Assembly (NCBI GenBank): GCA_900316295.1
Contig: ONCJ01000017.1
Coordinates: forward strand, 1 to 55,836
Length of the DNA stretch: 55,836 nt
Reading direction: 5' to 3'
From: an uncultured Prevotella sp.
Lineage (GTDB): Bacteria; Bacteroidota; Bacteroidia; Bacteroidales; Bacteroidaceae
Positions 45,379-54,421 of this stretch are shown here, piece after piece; position 1 is the first letter of the stretch; each line of letters opens with the position of its first letter. The notes beneath the pieces are model-generated. The model was not told the origin of the DNA, made no database searches, and saw only the letters and a list, made by a program, of their open reading frames with translations. The translations under genes and the position numbers were made by a program.

Positions 45379-48300
45379 TCAAGAGGCAAAATCTATCCTC
45401 TTGCCCCCTGCTCCCTGCTCCCTGCCCCTAAGGAAGCAGAGCTTCCGGAAGTCAACCGTCGCCTTGGCATTCTCTCCCGTGCCTTCCACCATAATGACCG
45501 TACCTATTCCAAAACGCTGATGCTCAATAACATTACCCTCAACGAGTGGAGCTTTGGATGAACTGTTATTCGATGATGTTGTCGGCATAGTCCTGCCACC
45601 ATTAGTGAGGGCTGAATTGATACGACGCAGGTTGCCTCCAGCGTTGGCAAGGCGCTGCTGGAATCGCTCCGAGAAGGGGTTGACGGCTTGTTCAGCCTGA
45701 CGTGGTGATGTAATCTTAGGTTTGGGGTCAGCACGAAACTGAGTGGCAACAGGACGCGAGTTCTGCATACGACTGCCATAGGAAGAGGCACCTCCGAAGG
45801 ATGAAGACCTGCCACCAAAGGATGAGCCGCCGAAGAGCGATGATGACGGGTTGTCGTCTTTCTCTACTATCAACCGCGGATCGATGTCGCGGAGGAAGCG
45901 GCTGGGTTCGTCGTATTCCATCCTGCCGTAACGAAACCTGCACTTGGCATTGGTGAGGATGCAATGCTTCTCAGCACGGGTGATAGCTACATACAATAGG
46001 CGACGCTCTTCTTCGAGCTCACGTAGTGAGTTGAGTGACATCTGACTGGGGAAGATATTTTCTTCCAATCCGACGATGAACACTGTCGGAAACTCAAGTC
46101 CCTTGGCAGAGTGGACGGTCATGAGCGAGACACGGCTCTGCTCGTCGCCCTCGCTGTCAAGGTCGCTCATCAGTGCTACATCCTGCAGATAGTCAGTAAG
46201 ATACACTTGATTGGCACAGTCTTCCTCACGGGCTATGTCTACAAAGTCATGCATACCACTGACAAACTCTTGCAGGTTCTCCTGACGAGCTATGTCGTCG
46301 GGATCGTTTGACGAATATATGTCAGCCCGCACACCGCTCTGGATGATGATGTCCTCTCCGAGTGTTGCCACATCGTCGGTAGTGATGCGTTCGATAAAAC
46401 TGCCGATCATCTGTTGGAAGGCTGCTATCTTGGCGAGTGTTCCCTTATTGACATTCAGTCCGTAACGGTCAGGATGCGACACCACCTCCCACACGCTGAC
46501 ATTAGCGCCGCGTGAGCAGTCGAGAATCTTCTGGATGGTGGTATTGCCAATACCTCGTGCAGGATAGTTGATGATGCGACGGAAGGCCTCCTCATCGTCG
46601 GGGTTGGCTACAAGACGGAAGTAGGCTATGACGTCCTTTATCTCCTTACGTTGATAGAACGAGAGTCCGCCATAGATACGATACGGTATGCCATCCTTGC
46701 GCATCTGTTCCTCGAAGGAACGGCTCTGGGCATTGGTGCGATAGAGTATGGCGAAGTCGGAATAGTCGCATCCCTCTTGTCTGCGTATGCGCTTGATGTC
46801 ATTGCAGACGATGATGGCTTCCTCCTTGTCACTATAGGCTGGCTTATACTGCAAGTGGTCACCCTCGTCGTTGCGACTATATACGTCCTTCTCTATTTGT
46901 CGTTTGTTATGCCGTATCAGACTGTTGGCAGCCTCAACGATGCGCTGTGTGGAACGGTAGTTCTGCTCGAGCTTGAAGAGCTTGACTCCCTTGAGATGGG
47001 TCTGAAAGTCAAGGATATTGTCGATGTTGGCTCCACGGAAGGCATATATACTCTGGGCGTCGTCACCAACGACACATACTCGCTGGTGATCGCGTACGAG
47101 CTGGAGTACGATGCTCTGTTGGGCAAAATTGGTGTCCTGATACTCGTCGACAAGGACGAAGAGGAAGCGTGATGCATACTTGCGACGTATGTCCTCATGC
47201 TCGTTGAAAAGTACGAAAGTGTTGACCAGCAGGTCGTCGAAATCCATAGCATTAGCCTGCAACAGACGAGCCTGATAAGCGGAGTATATCTGTGCTACGG
47301 CTGGCATGCGAGTCTCGGCATCTCGTTGCAATGCACTATGGTCTATCTGGTACTGGTCGGAGGTGATGAGATGGTTTTTCGCCATCGAGATACGATTGTG
47401 TACCGTTGCAGGCTTGTATTGTTTCTCGTCGAGGTCAAGTTGTTTTATTATGCTTTTGATGAGCGACCTCGAGTCAGTCTCGTCGTAAATGGTGAAGTTG
47501 GGCTGATAGCCGATGAGGGCGCCCTCTACCCGTAGTATACGTGAGAAGACGGAGTGGAAGGTACCCATATTCAGGTAGCGTGCAGTGTCATTGCCCACCA
47601 GTCGTCCTATCCTCTCTTTCATCTCTCGTGCCGCCTTATTGGTAAAGGTCAGCGCCAGTATATTCCACGGCTTCAGCCCCTGTTGGATGAGGTATGCTAT
47701 CTTGTATGTCAGCACTCGTGTCTTGCCCGAACCGGCACCAGCAATCACCAACGATGGTCCCTCGTTGTATTCCACCGCCGCCCGTTGTGAGTCGTTGAGT
47801 TGAGAGAGGAAAGACGAGTCTATATGAGAATTATTTAAATTTAAAGGAAAAGTTGGAGTTGATTTCTCTATAGTTTTATTTATATACTGGCGTTTTTTGT
47901 TATTATTTGGAAGATCAATATCCTTTTTTATAATAGAATTAGCATCTTTATTAAGATTGTCTTTTTCGTTATCTTCAATTTGCTGTTGACGTTTCCACTG
48001 TTCTGCACGGTTTTTTATGATTTCTAAATCACGTTGCTTTCTTTTTTCTTCCTGTTCATTTTCTCTTTTTCTCCTTTCCTCTTCTCTCTTTCTCCTTTCC
48101 TTCTCCTCTTTCTCTCGTATTATATTGCGTTCATTCAAATATTTATTTTCTGCTTCTTCTATTAATGGATGGTAAATCCATTTACGATTATCAGGACTTT
48201 CGACTAAGAAATCTCTAAGTTTCTTAAGATCCTCCTGTTTTTCTAGTTTTTTTTCAAAGGAACGTACATCTATCTCAAGAACAGGGCACTTTGCTTCTTT

Positions 48301-48762
48301 TTTTATATCACAAAATTTATTACCCTTAACTCTATTTGAAAAATAAATTTCTATATTTACAATTGCTCCGTCTTCACATTCACATACTAAATCAGATTTA
48401 TATGAATTATTATTGTATTTAACATGTTTCTCTTCCTGCACTTTTTTAAAAGTCAATTGTTCATGTGGCTTAATTATTTTTTTTGCGCCATTTTCTGTAA
48501 CGAAGAGATAGTCACATGTCATTACCTTCTTCTCTTCACATAGAATTTCTTTAGCATAATGATGCACTATTGTTTCTGGAGAATTTGTATAACCGCATGT
48601 TGATATGTCAGATTTGTGTCTAAAATGATGTAATTTTATTGGACCTTGTACAGCAACCATGTCCTCTCCACAAAAAGGACAAACACATCCACAATCAGCA
48701 CCATTAGGTACAGAGTCCACATGAACTTCGCGTCCGTCTGAATTTTTAGCAAAAATGATCAT
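45379..48762 (-). CDS. CoiA-like nuclease domain fused to PcrA/UvrD helicase
   Basis: 1127 residues. N-terminal zinc finger (C24, C26, C28, C31, then HHFRH at 45-49). Next a nuclease-like domain of the CoiA type: D124 in YKSDLV, E138 in NIEIY, K154/K155, and LEID at 162-165. Residues 205-265 are a Lys/Glu/Arg-rich coiled coil, then a polar linker. From about residue 318 a complete superfamily 1 helicase follows: Walker A AGAGSGKT (341-348), DEYQDT, and SAKGLEFPTVFIVGLEE. Ordinary PcrA starts at this point (SQLNDSQRAAVEYNEG). The DNA for residues 1-317 is visibly AT-richer than the helicase part. The PcrA C-terminal Tudor-like segment (VIEHQRFGIGTVI) is present, but its last strands are replaced by RKLCFLRGREQGAGGKRIDFAS, encoded by repeat DNA. 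Last of a tight mtgA-rhuM-tonB run. Confidence 0.88.
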   Translation of the reverse strand: MIIFAKNSDGREVHVDSVPNGADCGCVCPFCGEDMVAVQGPIKLHHFRHKSDISTCGYTNSPETIVHHYAKEILCEEKKVMTCDYLFVTENGAKKIIKPHEQLTFKKVQEEKHVKYNNNSYKSDLVCECEDGAIVNIEIYFSNRVKGNKFCDIKKEAKCPVLEIDVRSFEKKLEKQEDLKKLRDFLVESPDNRKWIYHPLIEEAENKYLNERNIIREKEEKERRKREEERRKRENEQEEKRKQRDLEIIKNRAEQWKRQQQIEDNEKDNLNKDANSIIKKDIDLPNNNKKRQYINKTIEKSTPTFPLNLNNSHIDSSFLSQLNDSQRAAVEYNEGPSLVIAGAGSGKTRVLTYKIAYLIQQGLKPWNILALTFTNKAAREMKERIGRLVGNDTARYLNMGTFHSVFSRILRVEGALIGYQPNFTIYDETDSRSLIKSIIKQLDLDEKQYKPATVHNRISMAKNHLITSDQYQIDHSALQRDAETRMPAVAQIYSAYQARLLQANAMDFDDLLVNTFVLFNEHEDIRRKYASRFLFVLVDEYQDTNFAQQSIVLQLVRDHQRVCVVGDDAQSIYAFRGANIDNILDFQTHLKGVKLFKLEQNYRSTQRIVEAANSLIRHNKRQIEKDVYSRNDEGDHLQYKPAYSDKEEAIIVCNDIKRIRRQEGCDYSDFAILYRTNAQSRSFEEQMRKDGIPYRIYGGLSFYQRKEIKDVIAYFRLVANPDDEEAFRRIINYPARGIGNTTIQKILDCSRGANVSVWEVVSHPDRYGLNVNKGTLAKIAAFQQMIGSFIERITTDDVATLGEDIIIQSGVRADIYSSNDPDDIARQENLQEFVSGMHDFVDIAREEDCANQVYLTDYLQDVALMSDLDSEGDEQSRVSLMTVHSAKGLEFPTVFIVGLEENIFPSQMSLNSLRELEEERRLLYVAITRAEKHCILTNAKCRFRYGRMEYDEPSRFLRDIDPRLIVEKDDNPSSSLFGGSSFGGRSSSFGGASSYGSRMQNSRPVATQFRADPKPKITSPRQAEQAVNPFSERFQQRLANAGGNLRRINSALTNGGRTMPTTSSNNSSSKAPLVEGNVIEHQRFGIGTVIMVEGTGENAKATVDFRKLCFLRGREQGAGGKRIDFAS
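45403..45446. repeat. GGGAGCA-type repeat and small palindrome inside the helicase 3' end
   Basis: Minus strand carries GGAAGC-TCT-GCTTCC (45446-45432) followed by the tandem word GGGAGCAGGGAGCAGGG (within 45428-45403). Both are translated as the abnormal C-terminus of the helicase. Confidence 0.75.
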
Positions 48763-48780
48763 ATAATACTTATATTCTAT

Positions 48781-49239
48781 TTATTGCAATTTGAAAGTAA
48801 TTGGTAAAGTAAATCTAACACGAGCGGGTTTGCCATTCGATATTCCAGGATTCCATTTTGGCATTCGCTTAACTAAGTTAATAGCTTCCCTATCCAACTC
48901 AGGACTAACAGATCTCCAAATCTCTGGATTAGACACACTTCCATCTGCCTCCACAATAAAATTTACGATTACTCTACCTTGTATTCCATTAACTGCGGCT
49001 GTTGCTGGATACGTCAAATTCGCACTTATCCATTGATTTACATTTCCTTTGAAAGAAGGCATTTGTTCAGCTATATCATACACTTTAGAAGATGTATTTC
49101 GTCCGTTTTGTTCTGTAACTTTGTTTTCTTCTGACTGATATGTAGTCAAAGCATCTCTGATTTGTCTATCATATTGTGCATAAATATTATTAGATAACAC
49201 AAGCATTATAAATATAGAGAACACCTTTAGTATCATCAT
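48781..49239 (-). CDS. Exported TonB C-terminal-domain protein
   Basis: 152 residues. Signal peptide (ends NNIYAQ), a linker, then a TonB C-terminal domain (about 65-152: WISANLTYPATAAVNGIQGRVIVNFIVEADGSVSNPEIW is the conserved strand pattern; WNPGISNGKPARVRFTLPITF closes it). It lacks the N-terminal membrane anchor and proline stretch of a working TonB, so it is a secreted stand-alone domain. Its start overlaps the stop of the upstream gene (ATGA). AT-rich like its neighbours. Confidence 0.82.
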   Translation of the reverse strand: MMILKVFSIFIMLVLSNNIYAQYDRQIRDALTTYQSEENKVTEQNGRNTSSKVYDIAEQMPSFKGNVNQWISANLTYPATAAVNGIQGRVIVNFIVEADGSVSNPEIWRSVSPELDREAINLVKRMPKWNPGISNGKPARVRFTLPITFKLQ

Positions 49240-49796
49240 AAGTCCTCCATTTTGTTTGAAAGGTGATTTAATGAATTAATAAAATCTTCATAATCAATGT
49301 GTACAGCATAATATTTATCGTAGGATCCATAAGAAGTCATATATAGATTTATTGTTCCTATCATTTCTCCGGAAGCATTTTTGACAGTAATAGAGAAAGA
49401 AGGATTTCCTTCGTACGTACCCTCCTCTTGTTTATCCAAGGAATACTTTATTTGTAGCATCCCTTTTATATCATTATACTTATTTTGTGCAATATCATCA
49501 TCTGTTGTTGTTATAACAGATTTGGCCCTATACACCTTTTTGTCTGAAACATCATAATAAATATAGATATCGGCTTTTTCCCCTACAAAAGTTCCCTTAT
49601 ATGCTCGGCATCCTAAAGGTAAAGATTTACTAAGTGCTACTTCATGCTGAAATCCTTTACCCATAAACTTACTATGAAATTCTGATATCGTACCATTTAG
49701 AGGAACACCAACAAATTTCAAGTGTTGTCCGTTTTCTTGTGCTATTCCGACCAAAGAATAAACGAAGAGAGCTGTTGTAATAATTAGTTTTTTCAT
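49236..49796 (-). CDS. Exported protein of unknown function
   Basis: 186 residues, signal peptide ending VGIAQ. Mature part: FVGVPLNGTISEFHSKFMGKGF (a pattern of small exported Bacteroidales proteins), then mixed beta strands. No catalytic motif seen. It lies between rhuM (3 bases) and the TonB-domain gene (overlap) and is AT-rich, so it belongs to the inserted cassette. Confidence 0.65.
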   Translation of the reverse strand: MKKLIITTALFVYSLVGIAQENGQHLKFVGVPLNGTISEFHSKFMGKGFQHEVALSKSLPLGCRAYKGTFVGEKADIYIYYDVSDKKVYRAKSVITTTDDDIAQNKYNDIKGMLQIKYSLDKQEEGTYEGNPSFSITVKNASGEMIGTINLYMTSYGSYDKYYAVHIDYEDFINSLNHLSNKMEDL

Positions 49797-49799
49797 ATT

Positions 49800-50801
49800 C
49801 TATCTTCCACTTATCTCCTTTTCTAAATCCTCCAATATTTGCAAATCCTCCTGGTCTGATACAAATGCTTCAAATTTCTTGCGCTTTGCGTTAAAATCAT
49901 CATATACTTTTTTTACAAAATCTTCTGCTTGTTTATTGGAAAGAGAACCACTGCCGTTCAAAACGCTCTTATCTTGAAAGGTGAGCAAGGCTTCAACGTT
50001 ATTACGCCAGTAATCCAGTGTTAGGTCATGACGTCCTTTTACACGTTCTTCTGCACTCGTCAGAAATAGTTCGACAAGTCGATTCAACGACGCAATTTCA
50101 TCTTCGTGTAAATAATTCTTAGCAATAATCACATCTCCTTTGCGTACGATCGTACCTTTCCATGATGTTAGCCCCATATTGGGTTTATTCGCATCAGCCC
50201 TGGAATAAATTATCTCCGCTGCTGTTTGATTAGTTACAGCATACAACAACTTGTTTTGAGTTTCAGCAAAAAACATCTGCGTTGCTTTATCAGACTTATC
50301 GTAATCACTGCTAAGTGAAAACAAATCCCTGATTTTCTGGTAAAACCTTTTCTCAGATGCGCGAATATCACGAATTCTAAGAAGCAGTTCATCAAAATAA
50401 TCAGGTCTTCCATCTGGGTTTTTCAGACGCTCATCATCCATTGTGAATCCCTTAACAAGATATTCTGTCAGATGTTCTGTTGCCCACTGACGAAATTGAG
50501 TACCTCTAACTCCACGAACACGATAGCCGACAGCAAGTATCATCTCAAGAGAATAATACACAACACTATATTTCTTGTTATCGACAGCAGTTGTCAAAAA
50601 TTCTTTGACAACTGCTCTTGCATCTAATTCTTTATCCTTTAGTATGTTAGCTATATGATAGCTTACAGTTTGCTTTGAGGTGGCAAAAAGTTCTGCCAGC
50701 TGTTGTTGATTTAGCCATACCTTTCCATCTGTAGCATATAATGCAACAGATGCTTTACCATCAGCAGTACGATATATGATTATGTTTTTCTGGTCATCCA
50801 T
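49800..50801 (-). CDS. RhuM-family protein
   Basis: 333 residues. RhuM family features: an N-terminal helix-turn-helix-like part (VWLNQQQLAELFATSKQTVSYHIANI), YSLEMILAVGYRVRGVRGTQFRQWATEHL, then a long helical part with a Fic-related trait (KNYLHEDEIASLNRLVELFL). RhuM genes are typical cargo of pathogenicity and restriction-modification islands; their biochemistry is unsettled. Gap of 18 bases to mtgA upstream and 3 to the next gene. Marks this region as accessory. Confidence 0.85.
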   Translation of the reverse strand: MDDQKNIIIYRTADGKASVALYATDGKVWLNQQQLAELFATSKQTVSYHIANILKDKELDARAVVKEFLTTAVDNKKYSVVYYSLEMILAVGYRVRGVRGTQFRQWATEHLTEYLVKGFTMDDERLKNPDGRPDYFDELLLRIRDIRASEKRFYQKIRDLFSLSSDYDKSDKATQMFFAETQNKLLYAVTNQTAAEIIYSRADANKPNMGLTSWKGTIVRKGDVIIAKNYLHEDEIASLNRLVELFLTSAEERVKGRHDLTLDYWRNNVEALLTFQDKSVLNGSGSLSNKQAEDFVKKVYDDFNAKRKKFEAFVSDQEDLQILEDLEKEISGR

Positions 50802-50819
50802 ATCATTGACTCTTTTTCT

Positions 50820-51506
50820 TTACTCCATCACTGGCACATGTTTCATCTGCGCCTGTATCTGCCGTTGCCGTTTCAGCATGTAGCTGCTGGGATAGGCGGA
50901 ACTGTAACGGCGCGGATTGGGCAGGGTGGCTGCTATCAGTGCACACTGGCTACGGCTGAGGTCTTTCGCCGATGTATTGAAGTGCTCTCTTGCTACGGCA
51001 TCCACTCCGTATATGCCATTACCCATCTCAATGGAGTTGAGGTACACCTCCATGATGCGTTTCTTGCTCCATGTCATTTCGATGAGGAATGTGAAATACG
51101 CCTCCAGTCCCTTGCGTAGCCACGAGCGACCTGGCCACAGGAACACATTCTTGGCGGTCTGCTGGCTGATGGTACTGCCGCCACGTAGTCGCTTGCCACC
51201 CTTGAGGTTAGACTCTGCCGCCTGTTGTATGGCTTTATAGTCAAAGCCATGATGCTCCAGGAAACGCTGATCCTCGCTGGCGATGACCGCTACGGGCATA
51301 TAAATAGACATGTCATCGAACGACACCCAGTGATGGTGCCAAGACAAGTGCTCACCACTCTTGACTTGCTGGTAACAACGTATGAACATCAGGGGTGTGA
51401 CATATACCGGCAGGAACCGATATGCCACAACAACTAAGATGGACGACACGAACAAAAGCGTTATCGTCCATCTCAGAAAACGTGTTATCTTGCGAAAGAT
51501 ATTCAA
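50820..51506 (-). CDS. mtgA: Monofunctional biosynthetic peptidoglycan transglycosylase
   Basis: Polymerises lipid II into glycan strands. 228 residues: one membrane helix (about 13-31), then a GT51 domain with the catalytic E78 in [31 protein letters not shown] and [18 protein letters not shown]. There is no transpeptidase domain. The frame starts at a TTG (51506); no ATG is available before the membrane helix. Base composition is ordinary, so the cassette boundary is probably just downstream, near 50801-50819. Confidence 0.92.
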   Translation of the reverse strand: MNIFRKITRFLRWTITLLFVSSILVVVAYRFLPVYVTPLMFIRCYQQVKSGEHLSWHHHWVSFDDMSIYMPVAVIASEDQRFLEHHGFDYKAIQQAAESNLKGGKRLRGGSTISQQTAKNVFLWPGRSWLRKGLEAYFTFLIEMTWSKKRIMEVYLNSIEMGNGIYGVDAVAREHFNTSAKDLSRSQCALIAATLPNPRRYSSAYPSSYMLKRQRQIQAQMKHVPVME

Positions 51507-51534
51507 TTGTTAACTATGAACTATGCACTATGAA
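51507..51534. repeat. Short ACTATGA tandem word
   Basis: Three copies of a 7-bp word (ACTATGA, ACTATGC, ACTATGA) between ompA and mtgA. A related run occurs at 17410-17430 between thrS and fcl. Confidence 0.5.
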
Positions 51535-52224
51535 TTAGAGTGTTCCGTTGTTAGCCTTCTCGATCATCTCCTCGCTGGCATAGAGGTATACCTCGACACG
51601 GCGATTTTTCTGACGACCTTCCTCTGTAGCATTGTCAGCAACAGGCTGTGTAGACCCGAAACCACTAACGTTCTTGAACTGTGAAGCAGGAACTCCACAT
51701 GTGTTCAGGTAGTTGGCAACGCTCTGTGCACGGTTCATGCTCAGTGGGTTGTTGATAGCGTCAGTACCCTTTGAGTCAGTATGTCCCTGGATGTCGATAG
51801 AGCAGTCAGCATTATTTCTCATGACGTTGGCAAGCTTAGCAAGGCTGGCCTTTGAGTTGTCATTGAGGTCATACTTATTGGTCTTGAAGAGGATACCATT
51901 GTCAAGGGTCAGCTTAACACATGGCAGTCCGTTAGCATCTTCCACCTGCTCGACTGTAGCATCGGGAACCTGAGCAGCAGCCTCAGCAGCCACCTTATCC
52001 ATACGGTGACCTATGATAGCACCTGTTCCTGCACCGACGGCTGCACCTATAGCCGCACCAATCATGGTAGACTTAGTGTTGTGACCAATCACCTGTCCGA
52101 GTATGCCACCAAGCACGGCACCACCTCCGGCACCAATTCCTGCTCCTGTTCCAGTCTTAGTCTGACAGCCACTCATCATCAGTGCAACGCACAATCCCAA
52201 TGTAAAAACTTTAAATTTCTTCAT
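51535..52224 (-). CDS. OmpA-family lipoprotein with glycine zipper
   Basis: 229 residues from the ATG at 52224 (a TTG-started longer frame is rejected). Lipoprotein signal with lipobox LMMSGC. Then a glycine-zipper segment (GAGIGAGGGAVLGGILGQVIG, AAIGAAVGAGTGAIIG) that probably inserts in or lines the membrane, and a C-terminal OmpA peptidoglycan-binding domain (IDIQGHTDSKGTDAINNPLS, NRAQSVANYL). Anchors the outer membrane to peptidoglycan. It has a -7 box at 52274-52281 (minus). Confidence 0.9.
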   Translation of the reverse strand: MKKFKVFTLGLCVALMMSGCQTKTGTGAGIGAGGGAVLGGILGQVIGHNTKSTMIGAAIGAAVGAGTGAIIGHRMDKVAAEAAAQVPDATVEQVEDANGLPCVKLTLDNGILFKTNKYDLNDNSKASLAKLANVMRNNADCSIDIQGHTDSKGTDAINNPLSMNRAQSVANYLNTCGVPASQFKNVSGFGSTQPVADNATEEGRQKNRRVEVYLYASEEMIEKANNGTL

Positions 52225-52273
52225 AACTATCAATTTTTTGTTCAACTTTATTCTTTTGTCATAAAGACATGGG

Positions 52274-52281
52274 CAAAGGTA
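52274..52281 (-). promoter_or_regulatory. -7 box of the ompA promoter
   Basis: TACCTTTG on the minus strand, about 50 bases upstream of the ATG at 52224. The nearest TTG gives a 16-bp spacer, shorter than usual. Confidence 0.5.
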
Positions 52282-52347
52282 GGAATTTTTACATAAACAA
52301 ATATATATTTTTGTTATAAAAAAATTAAATTATTAGAATAATAATCG

Positions 52348-52355
52348 TACTTTTG
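52348..52355 (+). promoter_or_regulatory. -7 box of the partner-switching operon
   Basis: TACTTTTG at 52348-52355, followed by an approximately 115-base leader with a small open frame (52388-52486) and an imperfect hairpin (52401-52433) before the phosphatase start. Confidence 0.45.
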
Positions 52356-52387
52356 CACAGGAGTTGTAGAATTAAAGAATTGAACCG

Positions 52388-52486
52388 ATGGAGCAACGAG
52401 GGCAGAGCCATGCTTGCATGAGCTATGCCGAGTCGCGAGAGAGGAAGACCGAAGGTCAAGGATTGAAGACGCATGAAGACAAGTAA
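52388..52486 (+). CDS. Possible 32-residue leader peptide
   Basis: An open frame from ATG 52388 to TAA 52486 in the leader of the phosphatase gene, ending 14 bases inside that gene in another frame. It is hydrophilic and charged (MEQRGQSHACMSYAESRERK). It could control translation of the next gene or be chance; no homologue recognised. Confidence 0.2.
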   Translation: MEQRGQSHACMSYAESRERKTEGQGLKTHEDK

Positions 52487-54377
52487 ACTGACAAAAGTAA
52501 GAAGCATAGTGGTGCTCATAGTAGCAGCAATACTATTGGAGCTGACCACCGCCATACAATACTTCTCTACACGCAGGGTTATCACTCAGCAGATGAGCGA
52601 GATGGCACAGCGCGACTTGAGTGAGACCAACCATACCGCCCAACTGAAAGATGAGGTGGAGGACGGCATTGCAAGAATAATGCCTGAGGTGGAACGGCTA
52701 TACAACAGCAACAAACAGGACTCGCTGAGATTGCTGATAAAGAATACGCTGAAAGCACACAAAAGCATAGTGGGTATTGACCTGTGTCGCATCGTGACTG
52801 CTAATGGCCATCGTGACGGAATATATATATATGAGGACAAAGACAACGGAGAGGTGATTGAGCAGATCATCGAATTCGACTATACCGAACGGTCGTGGTA
52901 CAGCCAAGGCATCAAAAGCAACGGTTTCTGGTGTGAGCCATACATGAGCAACTATTACGTTGACCTGATGTCTACATACTCTCGACCTATACATGACGCA
53001 CATGGCAACGTTGTGGCAGTGATTGGTGCCGACCTGCCTATGCACGAACTCTCCGCACTTGTCACACAACTATATGAGAACCAACAGAACTCGCTCCTGC
53101 CAATCATACTGCTACATATCGTGGGACTACTGGCACTCGCCTTTATAATACAACGCTCGATACATAGTGTTCGCAAGCTGAGAATGGTGAGAGCCGAGAA
53201 GGACAGGATCGAGAGCGAGCTCAACATAGCCCACGACATACAGGAGGCGATGCTACCGAAAACCTTTCCACCCTACCCCGACCGCAACGACATAGACATA
53301 TATGCTCAGCTGACACCTGCCAGAGAAGTCGGTGGCGACTTCTATGACTTCCTGATACGCGACGACAAACTGTTCTTCTGCATAGGCGACGTGTCAGGCA
53401 AGGGTGTACCGGCAGCCCTGCTCATGGCGGTGGCACGTTCCACATTCCGCATGCTGGCTTCACGTATGTCACAACCCGAGCGCATAGTATCAGCGATGAA
53501 TGAGACCATGGCCAAAGACAATGAGTACAACATGTTTATAACACTCTTTGTGGGAGTCCTCAACATGCCCAACGGCACACTGAGCTACTGTAACGCAGGA
53601 CATAAGGCACCTATCATCATACCAACATCTACTAAGAATCAGCCGTCATCACCCAAAGAGCTGAATATCCTGCCTAACGTACCTGTTGGCGTACTGACAG
53701 ACTGGGAATATTCAGCACAGGAGACAACTATTGCTCCACGTACCACCATACTACTTTATACCGACGGACTCACAGAGGCTGAGAACAACTCACACGACCA
53801 GTTTAGCCTGGAACGTGTCATGAAAGTTATCAACACCCAACAGCCTCAACAGCTCATCAGCGACATAAGCAACGTAGTACATGCCTTCGTGGGAGACACC
53901 GAACAGAGCGACGACCTCACCATGATGGCTATCAACTACATGCAGAAACAGCCAAAGGCCACACGCCACTATACCATATCATTATATAATGACATCAAGG
54001 AGACGCCACAACTCGGCGAGTTCGTAAACACCATCTGCAAGGAAAACAACATAGACTCGACAACATCCATGCAGATAAACCTCGCTCTCGAAGAGGCTGT
54101 AGTCAACGTGATGGAATATGCATATCCGAAAGGCATGCAGGGCAGTGTGACCATCGACGCAACAGTTGGCTCCCGTCAGCTGAACTTCAAACTGTATGAC
54201 AACGGAACGCCATTCGACCCAACCACACAACCCGAAGTGGACACTACGCTGACAGCGGAACAGAGAGTAGAGGGCGGTCTCGGCATACACCTGATGCGAC
54301 GCTTCATGGACAGCATAGACTATGAACATGCCGACGGTCATAACATACTGACACTGAAAAAGAACGTAGAGAAATAA
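52473..54377 (+). CDS. Membrane sensor SpoIIE-type phosphatase fused to RsbW-like kinase domain
   Basis: 634 residues. Membrane helices at about 10-30 and 208-226 flank a Cache-like sensor (SWYSQGIKSNGFWCEPYMSN, HGNVVAVIGADL). The PP2C/SpoIIE domain runs about 265-495, with metal aspartates in GGDFYDF (D289), IGDVSGKG (D306) and, near the end, DDLTM. A GHKL ATPase domain of the RsbW/SpoIIAB type follows (about 500-634): EEAVVNVMEYA (N545), YDNGTPFD and GGLGIHL. One protein thus carries the sensor, the phosphatase and the anti-sigma-type kinase of a partner switch. The STAS target gene follows after 44 bases. Confidence 0.9.
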   Translation: MKTSKLTKVRSIVVLIVAAILLELTTAIQYFSTRRVITQQMSEMAQRDLSETNHTAQLKDEVEDGIARIMPEVERLYNSNKQDSLRLLIKNTLKAHKSIVGIDLCRIVTANGHRDGIYIYEDKDNGEVIEQIIEFDYTERSWYSQGIKSNGFWCEPYMSNYYVDLMSTYSRPIHDAHGNVVAVIGADLPMHELSALVTQLYENQQNSLLPIILLHIVGLLALAFIIQRSIHSVRKLRMVRAEKDRIESELNIAHDIQEAMLPKTFPPYPDRNDIDIYAQLTPAREVGGDFYDFLIRDDKLFFCIGDVSGKGVPAALLMAVARSTFRMLASRMSQPERIVSAMNETMAKDNEYNMFITLFVGVLNMPNGTLSYCNAGHKAPIIIPTSTKNQPSSPKELNILPNVPVGVLTDWEYSAQETTIAPRTTILLYTDGLTEAENNSHDQFSLERVMKVINTQQPQQLISDISNVVHAFVGDTEQSDDLTMMAINYMQKQPKATRHYTISLYNDIKETPQLGEFVNTICKENNIDSTTSMQINLALEEAVVNVMEYAYPKGMQGSVTIDATVGSRQLNFKLYDNGTPFDPTTQPEVDTTLTAEQRVEGGLGIHLMRRFMDSIDYEHADGHNILTLKKNVEK

Positions 54378-54421
54378 CAGTAGACCATAAATATCCAACG
54401 AGCCATAAAATAACACCAAAT

